A stretch of DNA of 53,656 bases from Hyphomicrobiales bacterium (GTDB taxonomy: Bacteria; Pseudomonadota; Alphaproteobacteria; Rhizobiales; Beijerinckiaceae): NCBI GenBank assembly GCA_027483795.1, contig JAIXTT010000054.1, forward strand, positions 1-53,656, in the 5' to 3' direction. Made by a program: the position numbers and the translations under genes. Each line of letters opens with the position of its first letter. Positions within the stretch are counted from its first letter, which is position 1. This document shows positions 35,702-43,942 of the stretch, piece by piece. The notes beneath the pieces were generated by a model that saw only the letters and a list, made by a program, of their open reading frames with translations, was not told the DNA's origin and ran no database searches.

Positions 35702-37060
35702 CTAGAACGCCGAGCAGTCGGCCACGCTTTCCAGCGCGGTCAGCGAAGCGAGCAAACGCTCCATGCGCGCAGGATCGGCGTGCGACGTCAGCCTGCGGAA
35801 CTTGTCGGCAAGGCCTTGCGCGTCGAGGGGTCGCTCGGGGCAGCCGAGAAAGCCGTCGCGCTCCCCGACGATGCGGCGTCCGTCCGCCAGCACCGCCTCG
35901 AGTCCGGCGCTCCAGCCCTTCGGCCGGCCGGGCGCGAGCGTGATCCGACGCGCCAGATCCGTGATGGCGGGATCCTTGAGCGCGTCCTCGGCGAAGGAGG
36001 CCGGGTCGGCCGGGTCGCGGAACGCCGAAAGCGCCACGCAGAACGGAACCGAGTATTGCGCCAGCAAGAGGTCGGACGGCGCGGATTCGGCGTGATGCGA
36101 CAGCACCTTGTCGGGGACCGTCAGCGTGAGCTCGCGGATGTCGGCTCCCGCGAAGCCGTGCTCGGCCATCAGATCCTGCAACAGCTCGACGGAGGCCTGC
36201 GCCGTGACGTGGCAGGCATAGCGCTTGATGCACAGGGCGGTGAGCTGGAATCCCGACCCCAGACCGGCGGTCAGCAGGCCGGCATCGGCCCCGTCGCAGA
36301 ACACGTCGAGCACGCCGAACCGACCCTCCAGAATCGCATGCGGCGCCTCGAAGCCGCGCTGCGCGAGAAGGGCCGCCGATGTGCCTCCCTCCGCCGCGCG
36401 CCCCAGATGCAGGCGCTTCATCATGCCCCCCTGCCCCGCCTTGGCGAAGGCCAGGAGACCGCTCGAGAAGGAACCGCAGATCCCGTAGGCGTCGGTGAGG
36501 CGTTCGGGCGTGAGGCCGAGGAGCCGCCCGGCGACGGTCGCCGCACCGAAGGTGCCGGTGATGCCCGGGGCATGGAAGCCGATCAGCTCGGGCGTGTGCA
36601 GGCTCGCCTTGCCGATGCGGAACTGCACCTCCGCCCCCGCGACGATGGCGGTGACGAGCTCCTTCCCGCTCGCGCCGGCGAGCTGCGCCGCAAGCAAGGC
36701 GGGCAGCGCCACGGTGGCGCCCGGATGCACGCCGGCGCCGGGCTTGCGCAGGCTGTCGAGTTCGAAGGCGTGCGAGAAGGCGCCGAGCGCCATGGCGGCG
36801 CCGGGAAGGGCGAGCCCCTCCTCCAGCGCGCCGGGCAAGCGGCAGGGACCGGGTGCGGCGACGGCCGAGACATGCTCCGCGACGATGCGGGACCAGGGCA
36901 ACCGCGCGCCGAACACGGCGCAGGCGACGGCGTCGATCAGGCAGGCCTTGGCGGCGAGGACGACCTCGGGGGACAGGTCCTCGAAACGCAGGGCGAGGGC
37001 GTAGTCGGCGAGCAGCCGCGCGGCGGGGACGGCGGGACCGTTCGGAGAAGCGGCGGCCAT
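35702..37060 (-). CDS. MmgE/PrpD family protein (copy 1)
   Basis: A 452-residue protein of the MmgE/PrpD fold, which includes 2-methylcitrate dehydratase, cis-aconitate decarboxylase and iminodisuccinate epimerase. Family blocks: AKACLIDAVACAVFGARLPW, AFELDSLRKPGAGVHPGATV, FHAPGITGTFGAATVAGRLL, KAGQGGMMKRLHLGRAAEGG and IKRYACHVTAQASVELLQDL. I chose ATG 37058-37060, eight bases after GAGGAG; a GTG at 37066 overlaps the stop of the upstream lyase gene. It is the last gene of the seven-gene minus operon. Its sequence differs clearly from the other two copies in the island, so it probably has its own substrate. Confidence 0.85.
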   Translation of the reverse strand: MAAASPNGPAVPAARLLADYALALRFEDLSPEVVLAAKACLIDAVACAVFGARLPWSRIVAEHVSAVAAPGPCRLPGALEEGLALPGAAMALGAFSHAFELDSLRKPGAGVHPGATVALPALLAAQLAGASGKELVTAIVAGAEVQFRIGKASLHTPELIGFHAPGITGTFGAATVAGRLLGLTPERLTDAYGICGSFSSGLLAFAKAGQGGMMKRLHLGRAAEGGTSAALLAQRGFEAPHAILEGRFGVLDVFCDGADAGLLTAGLGSGFQLTALCIKRYACHVTAQASVELLQDLMAEHGFAGADIRELTLTVPDKVLSHHAESAPSDLLLAQYSVPFCVALSAFRDPADPASFAEDALKDPAITDLARRITLAPGRPKGWSAGLEAVLADGRRIVGERDGFLGCPERPLDAQGLADKFRRLTSHADPARMERLLASLTALESVADCSAF

Positions 37061-37062
37061 GA

Positions 37063-37992
37063 TCACGTCTCCTCGTCGTTTTTGCCGGGCCCGTAGCGGC
37101 GGGCGAGATCGTCCTCGGGCAGGAACTCGCGCTCCACGGCGAGGTAGCGGTCATAGTCCATCAGGGAGGCGATCGTCTTCATGTCGACCACGAGGTCGGC
37201 GCGCTCGACGACGTCCTCGCGCATCATCGCCTCGCGCATCACCGCGAGCGCGTCGGTCATGCCCTTGATCGCGGCGGCGGGCAGCATCCGCGAAAGACTG
37301 ACCCATCGCACGCCCATCGCCTTCAGCGCGGGGATGGACATCAGGGGCGTCGTGTCGCGCGTGCGGATGCCGAAGCCCATGTTGATGCGCACGGGGATCC
37401 GCACCGCGCCGACGATCGCGGCGATGTCGTCGCGCCCGCGCACGGCGTCGGGAAAGATCGCGTCGGCGCCGGCCGCCTCATAGGCCCGGACCCGCTCCAC
37501 GGTCTTCTCGATCCCCTCGACGGCGATGGCGTCGGTGCGGGAGATGATCATGAACGAGGGATCCCGGCGCGCCGCGGTCGCCGCCCGAATCTTGGCGACC
37601 ATGTCGGGGAGCGGGATCACGTCCTTGCCGGCGAGATGGCCGCAGCGCTTGGGGAGCACCTGATCCTCGATGCTGACGGCGCTGACGCCGGCGGCCTCGA
37701 ACTCGCGAACGACATGATGGACCGTCGCGGCATTGCCGTAGCCCGCCTCCGCATCCGCCGAGACGGGCACATCGACCGCCCGGGCGATCACGCGGCAGGC
37801 CTCGAGATTGTCGCGCAGCGAGACGAGGCCGAGATCGGGCAGCCCCCAGCGGGAATTCGCCAGCCCCGCGCCCGTGCTCGACACGAGCGGGAACCCGGCC
37901 GCTTGGGCGAGACGGGCGCTGTAGCCGTCATAGACGCCCGGCGAGACGATGATGTCGTCTCGGTCGAGCAGCGCGCGGATAGAACGGGTCAC
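37063..37992 (-). CDS. Isocitrate lyase/PEP mutase family lyase (copy 1)
   Basis: A 309-residue TIM-barrel protein. The flexible catalytic loop reads VLPKRCGHLAGK with C117, the KRCGH form of true 2-methylisocitrate and isocitrate lyases, so carbon-carbon cleavage is expected rather than PEP mutase chemistry. SADAEAGYGN carries the metal-binding acidic residues, then SIEDQ and RTDAIAVEGIEKTVERVRAY. The start is GTG at 37990-37992, four bases before the upstream stop. The C-terminal residues about 230-309 are longer than in the second copy. It lies between an ornithine-cyclodeaminase-family gene and an MmgE/PrpD gene. Confidence 0.87.
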   Translation of the reverse strand: MTRSIRALLDRDDIIVSPGVYDGYSARLAQAAGFPLVSSTGAGLANSRWGLPDLGLVSLRDNLEACRVIARAVDVPVSADAEAGYGNAATVHHVVREFEAAGVSAVSIEDQVLPKRCGHLAGKDVIPLPDMVAKIRAATAARRDPSFMIISRTDAIAVEGIEKTVERVRAYEAAGADAIFPDAVRGRDDIAAIVGAVRIPVRINMGFGIRTRDTTPLMSIPALKAMGVRWVSLSRMLPAAAIKGMTDALAVMREAMMREDVVERADLVVDMKTIASLMDYDRYLAVEREFLPEDDLARRYGPGKNDEET

Positions 37993-37996
37993 GGCT

Positions 37997-39079
37997 TCAG
38001 TTCCGGATCGACTGCAGGAAGAGTTCGGCCGGCAGCGGGCGGCCCGCCCCCGCCTTGACGGCCGCTTCGTAGAGGAGACCCGCGACCGCCGCGAATTGCA
38101 GGCCGTGCACGTTGCCGCGCTCGGAGAAGGTGATCTGGGCGGGGCTGCTGCGCCCGCGCGAGGGATCGGCGATGAGGTCCGAGAAGGCGACGTGCCGCTC
38201 GGGCGCGACCCGCGCGTAGCGGCGCGTCCCGCCCGACGACGACTTGGCGTGCCCCTCGACGAAGCTCAGGCACTCGTCCTCGACCTGCACGTCCGGGATC
38301 TCGACAGGAGCGGGCGCGAGCCCGAAGCGCAGGGCGATGTCGATGCGGGCATCCGCCTCCGGATCGAGGGTTCCCCCGATGCAGGTGACGTGCTGGCCCG
38401 GCCGCAGGAGCCGTCCCGCGATCATGGGGCCGACGGCGCTGGCGCAGGAGCCGAAAATGTCGGCCTGCGCGGCCACGGCTTCGGGCCCGTCGACCGCCTG
38501 CGCGTCGATGCCGTGGCTTTCGGCCATCTCGGCGGCGAAGCGCTCGCGATTGGCGCGATCGGGGCTGTAGACGACGAGGCGCGAGATCGGCCGCACCGCG
38601 CGCATCGCCGCGACATGCGCGCGCGCCATGCCGCCGGAACCCAGAACGCCCAGCACGGCGGCATCGTCGCGGGCGAGATAGCGCGCGCCGAGAGCCGAGT
38701 CGGCCGCGACCCGCATCTTCTGCAGCAGGCCGTCATGCATGAGGGCGAGCGGCATGCCGTTTTGCCCGTCGAACAGGAACACGAGGCCGCAATACTGCCC
38801 CGGCCGGCCGCAGAACTTGTTCTTGCGCCGCCGCCCCTCGACCATTTCCTCGAAGACGACGTCGGCCTTGAGCCGCAGCGCCGCGTAGCGCGACCCGATC
38901 GCGGCCGACAGTCCCAGCTGGACATGGCGACCCGCCTCGCCCTCGGACGACTGGATGTCGATGCGCGGGGGACAGACACCGCTGCCCCGGGCGAAGTCGC
39001 GATAAGCGGCGTCCTGTGCCGCGATGAACCCCGCCGGGTCGATCAACGGCTCGATGGCGGCATTGTCGAGGAACAGCAT
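37997..39079 (-). CDS. Ornithine cyclodeaminase / mu-crystallin family protein
   Basis: A 360-residue NAD(P)-dependent enzyme of the OCD/mu-crystallin fold. The substrate-binding part includes RYAALRLKADVV, the dinucleotide loop is LGVLGSGGMARAHVAAMRAV (about 143-161), and HVTCIGGTLDPEADARIDIA follows. Members reduce ketimines, make alanine or cyclise ornithine; the activity here is unknown. The ATG at 39077-39079 lies nine bases after the TctA-TctB stop, and the gene precedes the lyase by four. An amino- or imino-substituted substrate for the island would explain its presence; this is inference. Confidence 0.83.
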   Translation of the reverse strand: MLFLDNAAIEPLIDPAGFIAAQDAAYRDFARGSGVCPPRIDIQSSEGEAGRHVQLGLSAAIGSRYAALRLKADVVFEEMVEGRRRKNKFCGRPGQYCGLVFLFDGQNGMPLALMHDGLLQKMRVAADSALGARYLARDDAAVLGVLGSGGMARAHVAAMRAVRPISRLVVYSPDRANRERFAAEMAESHGIDAQAVDGPEAVAAQADIFGSCASAVGPMIAGRLLRPGQHVTCIGGTLDPEADARIDIALRFGLAPAPVEIPDVQVEDECLSFVEGHAKSSSGGTRRYARVAPERHVAFSDLIADPSRGRSSPAQITFSERGNVHGLQFAAVAGLLYEAAVKAGAGRPLPAELFLQSIRN

Positions 39080-39088
39080 GATCGTCGC

Positions 39089-41077
39089 TCAGCCGAAGGG
39101 CGCGGGCAGGCGGACGAACTCCTGCAGGAGCCCGTCGGCGAATTCCGCTTGGAATATGACGTGGATCGCCATCAGGAACGCGCCCAGACCGACCGCCGAG
39201 ACGATCGAATGCACGACCGAGGCCTGCGCCATCCTCCTGAGGAACAGATAGGTGTAGAGCGGCGCCGCGAACATGAAGCCGAGGAGCGCCGCCAGCACGG
39301 GCAGGCCGGCCAGCAGCAGCACGAGGAACAGGGTTCCCTTCGCCGTGCCGTCCTGGGCGGACACCTCGGCGTCCGCATCGAAGAGCAGGCCGGGCGACCG
39401 GCTGCGGCGCGCCATGCCGACGAGCACGATCACGAGAAGCCCGCCGGCGATCGCCGCGACCGAGAGCGGGAACACTTGGGCGAGGAATTTGAGCTGCAGC
39501 GCGTCATAGGCCATGGCCGCGACGAAGACGAGCAGCCCGCCCGTGAAGAGCATCTGCGGCAGGACGTTCCGCCGGGAGGCCTCCGACAGTTCCATGTCGT
39601 CGGCGGAGGTGCGCACCCGCGTCTTGATGGCGAACAGGATGGAGATCACCGCGAGGATCAGGATGCCGATGGCGATCGGCCTCAGGAAGATGTCGAAGCC
39701 GTAGATCTGAACCGTGCGATAGAGCGACGCCTCCAACCGCTGCGACAGGACGAGGCCGATCAGCAGCGCCGCCCGCGACCAGCCGAACCGTTTCATGTAG
39801 ATGCCGACGACCCCGACGACGAAGAGTGCGACGATGTCGCCCCAGTCGCCCTTGGCCTGGAAGGCCGACATGAAGATCATCACGATGATGAAGGGCGCGA
39901 TCAGCGTGAAGCGGATCGCGGTCAGCGACGCGATGGGGCGGGCCAGCGCCATGCTGAGGCCCGTCGCCAGAACGTTGGCGAGCGCCAGCGACCAGATGAT
40001 CAGATAGATCAGATCCGTCTGGTTGGTGACGAGGTTGCGCCCCGGCGTGACGCCGATCACGACGAGCCCGCCCAGGAAGAGCGCCATCGTCCCCGAACCG
40101 GGGATGCCGAAGAACAGCGTGGGGATCAGGTCGGCGCCGTCCTTGGCGTTGTTGGCCGACTCGGGCCCGATGACGCCGCGCACGTCGCCCTTGCCGAACT
40201 GGGAGCGATCCTTCGAGGACTGCACGGTGTGGGCATAGGAGATCCAGCCGACCACGCCGCCGCCCAGCCCCGGCAGGATGCCGGTCAGCGCGCCGAGGAT
40301 CGAGCAGCGCACCACCAGACCGAAATGACGGATCACGTCCCGGATGCCCGCGATCCAGCCGTTGCCCACGAGGTCCTTCTGCGCGATCGCGTAATGCTGA
40401 CGCATCACCTCGATGATTTCCGGCAGCGCGAAGGCGCCCAGCGCCACGATGACGAGCGGCACGCCGTCGGACAGGTAAAGCGTGTCGAAGGTGAAGCGAT
40501 ACTCGGCCGTCGCCTGAGACGAGCCGATGGTGCCGATGAGCAGGCCCAGCGCGCAGGAGGCGAGCCCCTTGGCGACGTTGCGGCCCGTGAGCATGCCCAC
40601 CAGCGTCAGAGCGAGGATGACGAGCATCAACTGCTCGCCGAACCCGACCGCCAGCAGGATGAGCCGCGCCGCCACGAAGGCGAAGGTCAGAACGAAGGCG
40701 CCGATGAGGCCGCCGACGAGCGAGGCGGCGAAGGCGGCCGAAAGCGCGCGCGCTCCCTCCCCCCGCTTGGTCATGGGGAAACCGTCGAGCACGGTCGCCG
40801 CCGTGCCCGCACCGCCCGGGACGCCGATCAGGACCGAACTGAACGTGTCGGATGTGGCCGTGACCGAGGTGAGGCCCACCATCATCGCGAGCGCGGGCCC
40901 CGGCTCCATCCCGAAGATGAAGGGCAGGATCATGGCCATGCCGGCCAGGCCGCCGATGCCGGGCAGGATCCCGACGATCATCCCGATCCCGACCCCGATC
41001 AGGAGGAACAGGAGATGCGGCCCCGTCAGAAGCTGGACGAGCGCCGGGACGGCTTGGCTGAGGATCGAGAAATCCAT
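39089..41077 (-). CDS. TctA-TctB fusion, tripartite tricarboxylate transporter membrane protein
   Basis: A 662-residue membrane protein. Residues about 1-500 are TctA, with GMIVGILPGIGGLAGMAMIL near the N-terminus, SDTFSSVLIGVPGGAGTAAT, and the second copy of the motif in LTGILPGLGGGVVGW and LFFGIPGSGTMALFLGG. Residues about 505-662 form four spans resembling the small subunit TctB, normally a separate protein; no other tctB is seen. Together with TctC it imports tri- or dicarboxylates driven by an ion gradient. The ATG at 41077 has only a weak ribosome site. Confidence 0.9.
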   Translation of the reverse strand: MDFSILSQAVPALVQLLTGPHLLFLLIGVGIGMIVGILPGIGGLAGMAMILPFIFGMEPGPALAMMVGLTSVTATSDTFSSVLIGVPGGAGTAATVLDGFPMTKRGEGARALSAAFAASLVGGLIGAFVLTFAFVAARLILLAVGFGEQLMLVILALTLVGMLTGRNVAKGLASCALGLLIGTIGSSQATAEYRFTFDTLYLSDGVPLVIVALGAFALPEIIEVMRQHYAIAQKDLVGNGWIAGIRDVIRHFGLVVRCSILGALTGILPGLGGGVVGWISYAHTVQSSKDRSQFGKGDVRGVIGPESANNAKDGADLIPTLFFGIPGSGTMALFLGGLVVIGVTPGRNLVTNQTDLIYLIIWSLALANVLATGLSMALARPIASLTAIRFTLIAPFIIVMIFMSAFQAKGDWGDIVALFVVGVVGIYMKRFGWSRAALLIGLVLSQRLEASLYRTVQIYGFDIFLRPIAIGILILAVISILFAIKTRVRTSADDMELSEASRRNVLPQMLFTGGLLVFVAAMAYDALQLKFLAQVFPLSVAAIAGGLLVIVLVGMARRSRSPGLLFDADAEVSAQDGTAKGTLFLVLLLAGLPVLAALLGFMFAAPLYTYLFLRRMAQASVVHSIVSAVGLGAFLMAIHVIFQAEFADGLLQEFVRLPAPFG

Positions 41078-41172
41078 GGATGGTACCCGTTGGGTGCAGC
41101 CGCGCCGGCGGTCTTGGGCCTGAGGAGACGGTTGCCCGGCGGCGAGGGGCCGGCCGCGGGCCCGTCAGGAAG

Positions 41173-41208
41173 CGGGAACGGGCGCTCCCGGAGGGGCGCC
41201 CGTTCCCG
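41173..41208 (-). terminator. Hairpin between tctC and the tctA-tctB gene
   Basis: A perfect 13-bp inverted repeat (41173-41185 with 41196-41208, core GGGAACGGGCGC) sits 12 bases past the tctC stop. No T run follows. It probably attenuates transcription or stabilises tctC mRNA so that the binding protein is in excess. Confidence 0.75.
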
Positions 41209-41219
41209 GCCGGACGGGA

Positions 41220-42323
41220 TCAGTTCAGGTTGACCGTCACGTTGTGGCGCTCCTTGAGCCAGTTGCGCAGCCACGCGGTCTGGTCGGGCGTCATGCTGAG
41301 GCCGCCCTTGAAGATCGTCTCGGAGGCCGGGCCGACGCTCTGCGGATATGCGCCGAGCACGAGCTTGGCCTGCGGCGTGTTCAGGATGTCCGACTTCAGG
41401 GCCGTCTCGGTCGCCTTGGTATAGGCGTCCACGATCTCCTTCGGCGTTCCCACCGGCAGCACGAGCATCTTCGAGCCCATGACGCGGACGTTGAACAAGG
41501 ATTTCCAGACGTCATAGCCGATGCCGGTCAGCGGCTTGCCGTGCACCTTCTCGTAGACTTCGAGGAAGGTCGGCACGTCGGGCAGCATCGGGTCGCGCAC
41601 GATCTTGCCCTCGGCGTTCTCGAAGCCGAAGGTGAACAGCACCGTCGCTTGGCCCGCGTCGACGAGAGGCTTCACCTCTTCGGCCCAGGAGGCGGCGTTG
41701 TCGTATTTCAGATTGAACTCGCCGCGCTCGAAGCCCGCACGGGATTCCGCGTTCGACAGCCCGTAGACGCCCTTCTGGCGGATGCCGAGCAGGTCGAAGG
41801 CGACGAGCGCCGGCAGGTCGGACGAGGTCGGGCCCGAGCCGCCGTAGACCGGCGGCTTGGCGATGAGCTTCTTCACGTTCTCGACCGGATCCTTGCCGAG
41901 CCCGAGATCGGTGCGCGCATAGGCGATGAGCCCGAAGGGCGAGGTCAGGAACGGCTTGAACTCCGGCAGCGGATAGGCCACCGCCTTGTCCTTCAGGATG
42001 TACTGGAAGAACGTGCCGGTCGCGATGGCGCCGACCATCAGACCGTCGGGCTTGGCGTCCTTGTGGAACTGGTTGATGCCGCGCACCGAACCGCCGCCGT
42101 CGATGTTGCGGATGACGATCGTCGGATTGCCGGGCAGGCTCTTCTCCAGCGCCATGGCGAAGAGACGCCCGTGGATCGTGGAGCCCGACCCCTCCTGATA
42201 AGGAATGATCATGGTGATGCGCTTGCCCGCAAAGTCGACGGTCTGGGCCTGCGCGGCTCCCGTCGACACGGCCAGCGCGACGCCCAGCGCCGTGGCGGTG
42301 CGTGTGAAAAGGCTAGCAATCAT
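41220..42323 (-). CDS. TctC-type tricarboxylate binding protein
   Basis: A 367-residue periplasmic binding protein of the tripartite tricarboxylate transporter (Bug/TctC) family. The signal peptide ends in STGAAQA before QTVDFAGKRITMIIPYQEGS. Then come IRNIDGGGSVRGINQFHKDA and VYGGSGPTSSDLPALVAFDL, which fit the ligand-binding loops, though the usual PGG at the first loop is replaced by QEGSGS. The ATG at 42321-42323 has GAGGAC upstream. It works with the TctA-TctB fusion just downstream. Confidence 0.9.
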   Translation of the reverse strand: MIASLFTRTATALGVALAVSTGAAQAQTVDFAGKRITMIIPYQEGSGSTIHGRLFAMALEKSLPGNPTIVIRNIDGGGSVRGINQFHKDAKPDGLMVGAIATGTFFQYILKDKAVAYPLPEFKPFLTSPFGLIAYARTDLGLGKDPVENVKKLIAKPPVYGGSGPTSSDLPALVAFDLLGIRQKGVYGLSNAESRAGFERGEFNLKYDNAASWAEEVKPLVDAGQATVLFTFGFENAEGKIVRDPMLPDVPTFLEVYEKVHGKPLTGIGYDVWKSLFNVRVMGSKMLVLPVGTPKEIVDAYTKATETALKSDILNTPQAKLVLGAYPQSVGPASETIFKGGLSMTPDQTAWLRNWLKERHNVTVNLN

Positions 42324-42412
42324 GGCTCGTCCTCTTGGTTGTTCCAGTCCCTGATCCCGACATGCGGGGCTAGAAGACGCGGCCCGGTTGGCTCCGGGCG
42401 CACGTCGAATGG

Positions 42413-43942
42413 TCAGGCCGCTCGGTTCGTCGACCCGGTCGCGTAGCGCGCGGCATGGGCGCCCGCGAAGCGCCCGAAGGTCGCCCCCGACATCAACCCC
42501 GTGCCGCTCGCGTAATTCTGGTAGAACAGGCCGCCGACCATCTCCCCGGCCGCATAGAGGCCGGGCACCGTACCGCCGTATCGGTCCACCACCTCGGCGT
42601 GCTCGGTGACCTTGAGCCCGCCGAAGGTGAAGGTGACGCCGGTGGTCACGTGATAGGCGTGGAAAGGCCCCTTATCGAGCGGCTGCGCCCAGTTGGACTT
42701 GTCGATGTCCAGCCCCGTCGTCCTCTTGCCGTCGCGCACGTTCGGGTTGAACGGGATGTCGGCCGGGCAGGCGGCGTTGTAGTCACGAACGGTCCGCAGG
42801 AACCCTTCCGGATCGACGCCGGTCAGCTTCTGCGCCAGTTCCTCCAGCGTATCCGCCACCGCCTTGGTCGTCCGGCGGATCCGATACTCGCTGCGCAGGA
42901 GATGGGTGACCTTGTCGTCGAAGACCTGCCAGGCGAACATGCCCGGCTGCTTCATGATCTCGCCGCCGTATTTGGCATAGGTGTGGCTGTGGAAGTTGGC
43001 GCCCTCGTCGATGAAGCGATCGCCCTTGGCGTTGACGACGATGCCGTACGGATAATTGTGCTTCTGGAACTGGTCGCCGATGCTGAGGTCGCCGTAAGTC
43101 GGCGCGTTGACGTCCCATGCGACCGAATGGCAGCCGGACCAGTTGCCGTGCGGCTGGGCGCCGATCTTGAGCGCCATCATCAGGCCGTCGCCCATGTTGA
43201 AGCGCGTGCCGCGGACCTTGGCGGCGTCCCAGCCGGGGCCGAGATAGCGCGCGCGCATCTCCGCATTCGACTCGAAGCCGCCGCAGGCCATGATGACCGC
43301 CCCGGCATGGAGCCGAACATGCTTTCCGGCCGCGCGGGCGACGACGCCGACGACGCGGCCGTCCTCATGGAGGAGATCCAGCACGGGGGTGTCGAAGACG
43401 ACCGGAACGCCGCGCTTCTCCGCCGTGGCGTAGAGCGCGCCCAGCAATTCCGGCCCGCCGCCCCAGATATGCAGGGCGAGACCGCCGAAGAACTTGAACT
43501 TGCCGTCGATCTTGTAGGCCTGCCGGCCCAGGCCCGGCTCGAGCTTGACGCCCTGGCGCGAGATCCATCGGGCCGTCTCGAGGCTCGAACGCACGAGCAG
43601 CTCGCACAATTCGGGATCGGTCCGGTACTCGGTCAGCTCGAACATGTCGTCGAGGAACTGCTCCTCGGAATAGGAGCCGAAATCGATGTTGGCGAGGTCG
43701 GCGTCGGCCACCGAGGGCGACACGGAGATGAGGTCGTCCACGCCGCGATAGGCGAACCTGAACGCGCCGCCCGTGAAATGGGAATTGCCGCCGCGCTCCT
43801 CGTAGGGGGCCGCTTCCAGCACCAGAACGCGCGCGCCGTTCTCATGCGCCGAAAGCGCCGCGCACAGGGCCGCGTTGCCGCCGCCCACGACGATCACGTC
43901 GTACGTAGCCTCGAGGAGATTGCCGTCCGTCTGCGCCGTCAT
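42413..43942 (-). CDS. Tricarballylate-dehydrogenase-like flavoprotein (TcuA family)
   Basis: A 509-residue FAD enzyme of the fumarate reductase/succinate dehydrogenase flavoprotein superfamily. The FAD loop is DVIVVGGGNAALCAALSAHE (15-34), then VLEAAPYEERGGNSHFTGGA as in TcuA. The C-terminal GGLKVTEHAEVVDRYGGTVP and GLYAAGEMVGGLFYQNYASG complete the FAD domain. TcuA oxidises tricarballylate to cis-aconitate with the help of the iron-sulfur/haem protein TcuB. No tcuB gene is nearby, so electrons must go to another acceptor. The start overlaps the upstream MmgE/PrpD stop (ATGA), and TctC follows, linking it with tricarboxylate uptake. Confidence 0.88.
   Translation of the reverse strand: MTAQTDGNLLEATYDVIVVGGGNAALCAALSAHENGARVLVLEAAPYEERGGNSHFTGGAFRFAYRGVDDLISVSPSVADADLANIDFGSYSEEQFLDDMFELTEYRTDPELCELLVRSSLETARWISRQGVKLEPGLGRQAYKIDGKFKFFGGLALHIWGGGPELLGALYATAEKRGVPVVFDTPVLDLLHEDGRVVGVVARAAGKHVRLHAGAVIMACGGFESNAEMRARYLGPGWDAAKVRGTRFNMGDGLMMALKIGAQPHGNWSGCHSVAWDVNAPTYGDLSIGDQFQKHNYPYGIVVNAKGDRFIDEGANFHSHTYAKYGGEIMKQPGMFAWQVFDDKVTHLLRSEYRIRRTTKAVADTLEELAQKLTGVDPEGFLRTVRDYNAACPADIPFNPNVRDGKRTTGLDIDKSNWAQPLDKGPFHAYHVTTGVTFTFGGLKVTEHAEVVDRYGGTVPGLYAAGEMVGGLFYQNYASGTGLMSGATFGRFAGAHAARYATGSTNRAA

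Noticed and set aside
37063-37992. Phosphoenolpyruvate mutase (phosphonate synthesis) for copy 1 of the lyase family
   Set aside because: The active loop is KRCGH with the catalytic Cys of lyases; PEP mutases lack it. No phosphonate genes adjoin.
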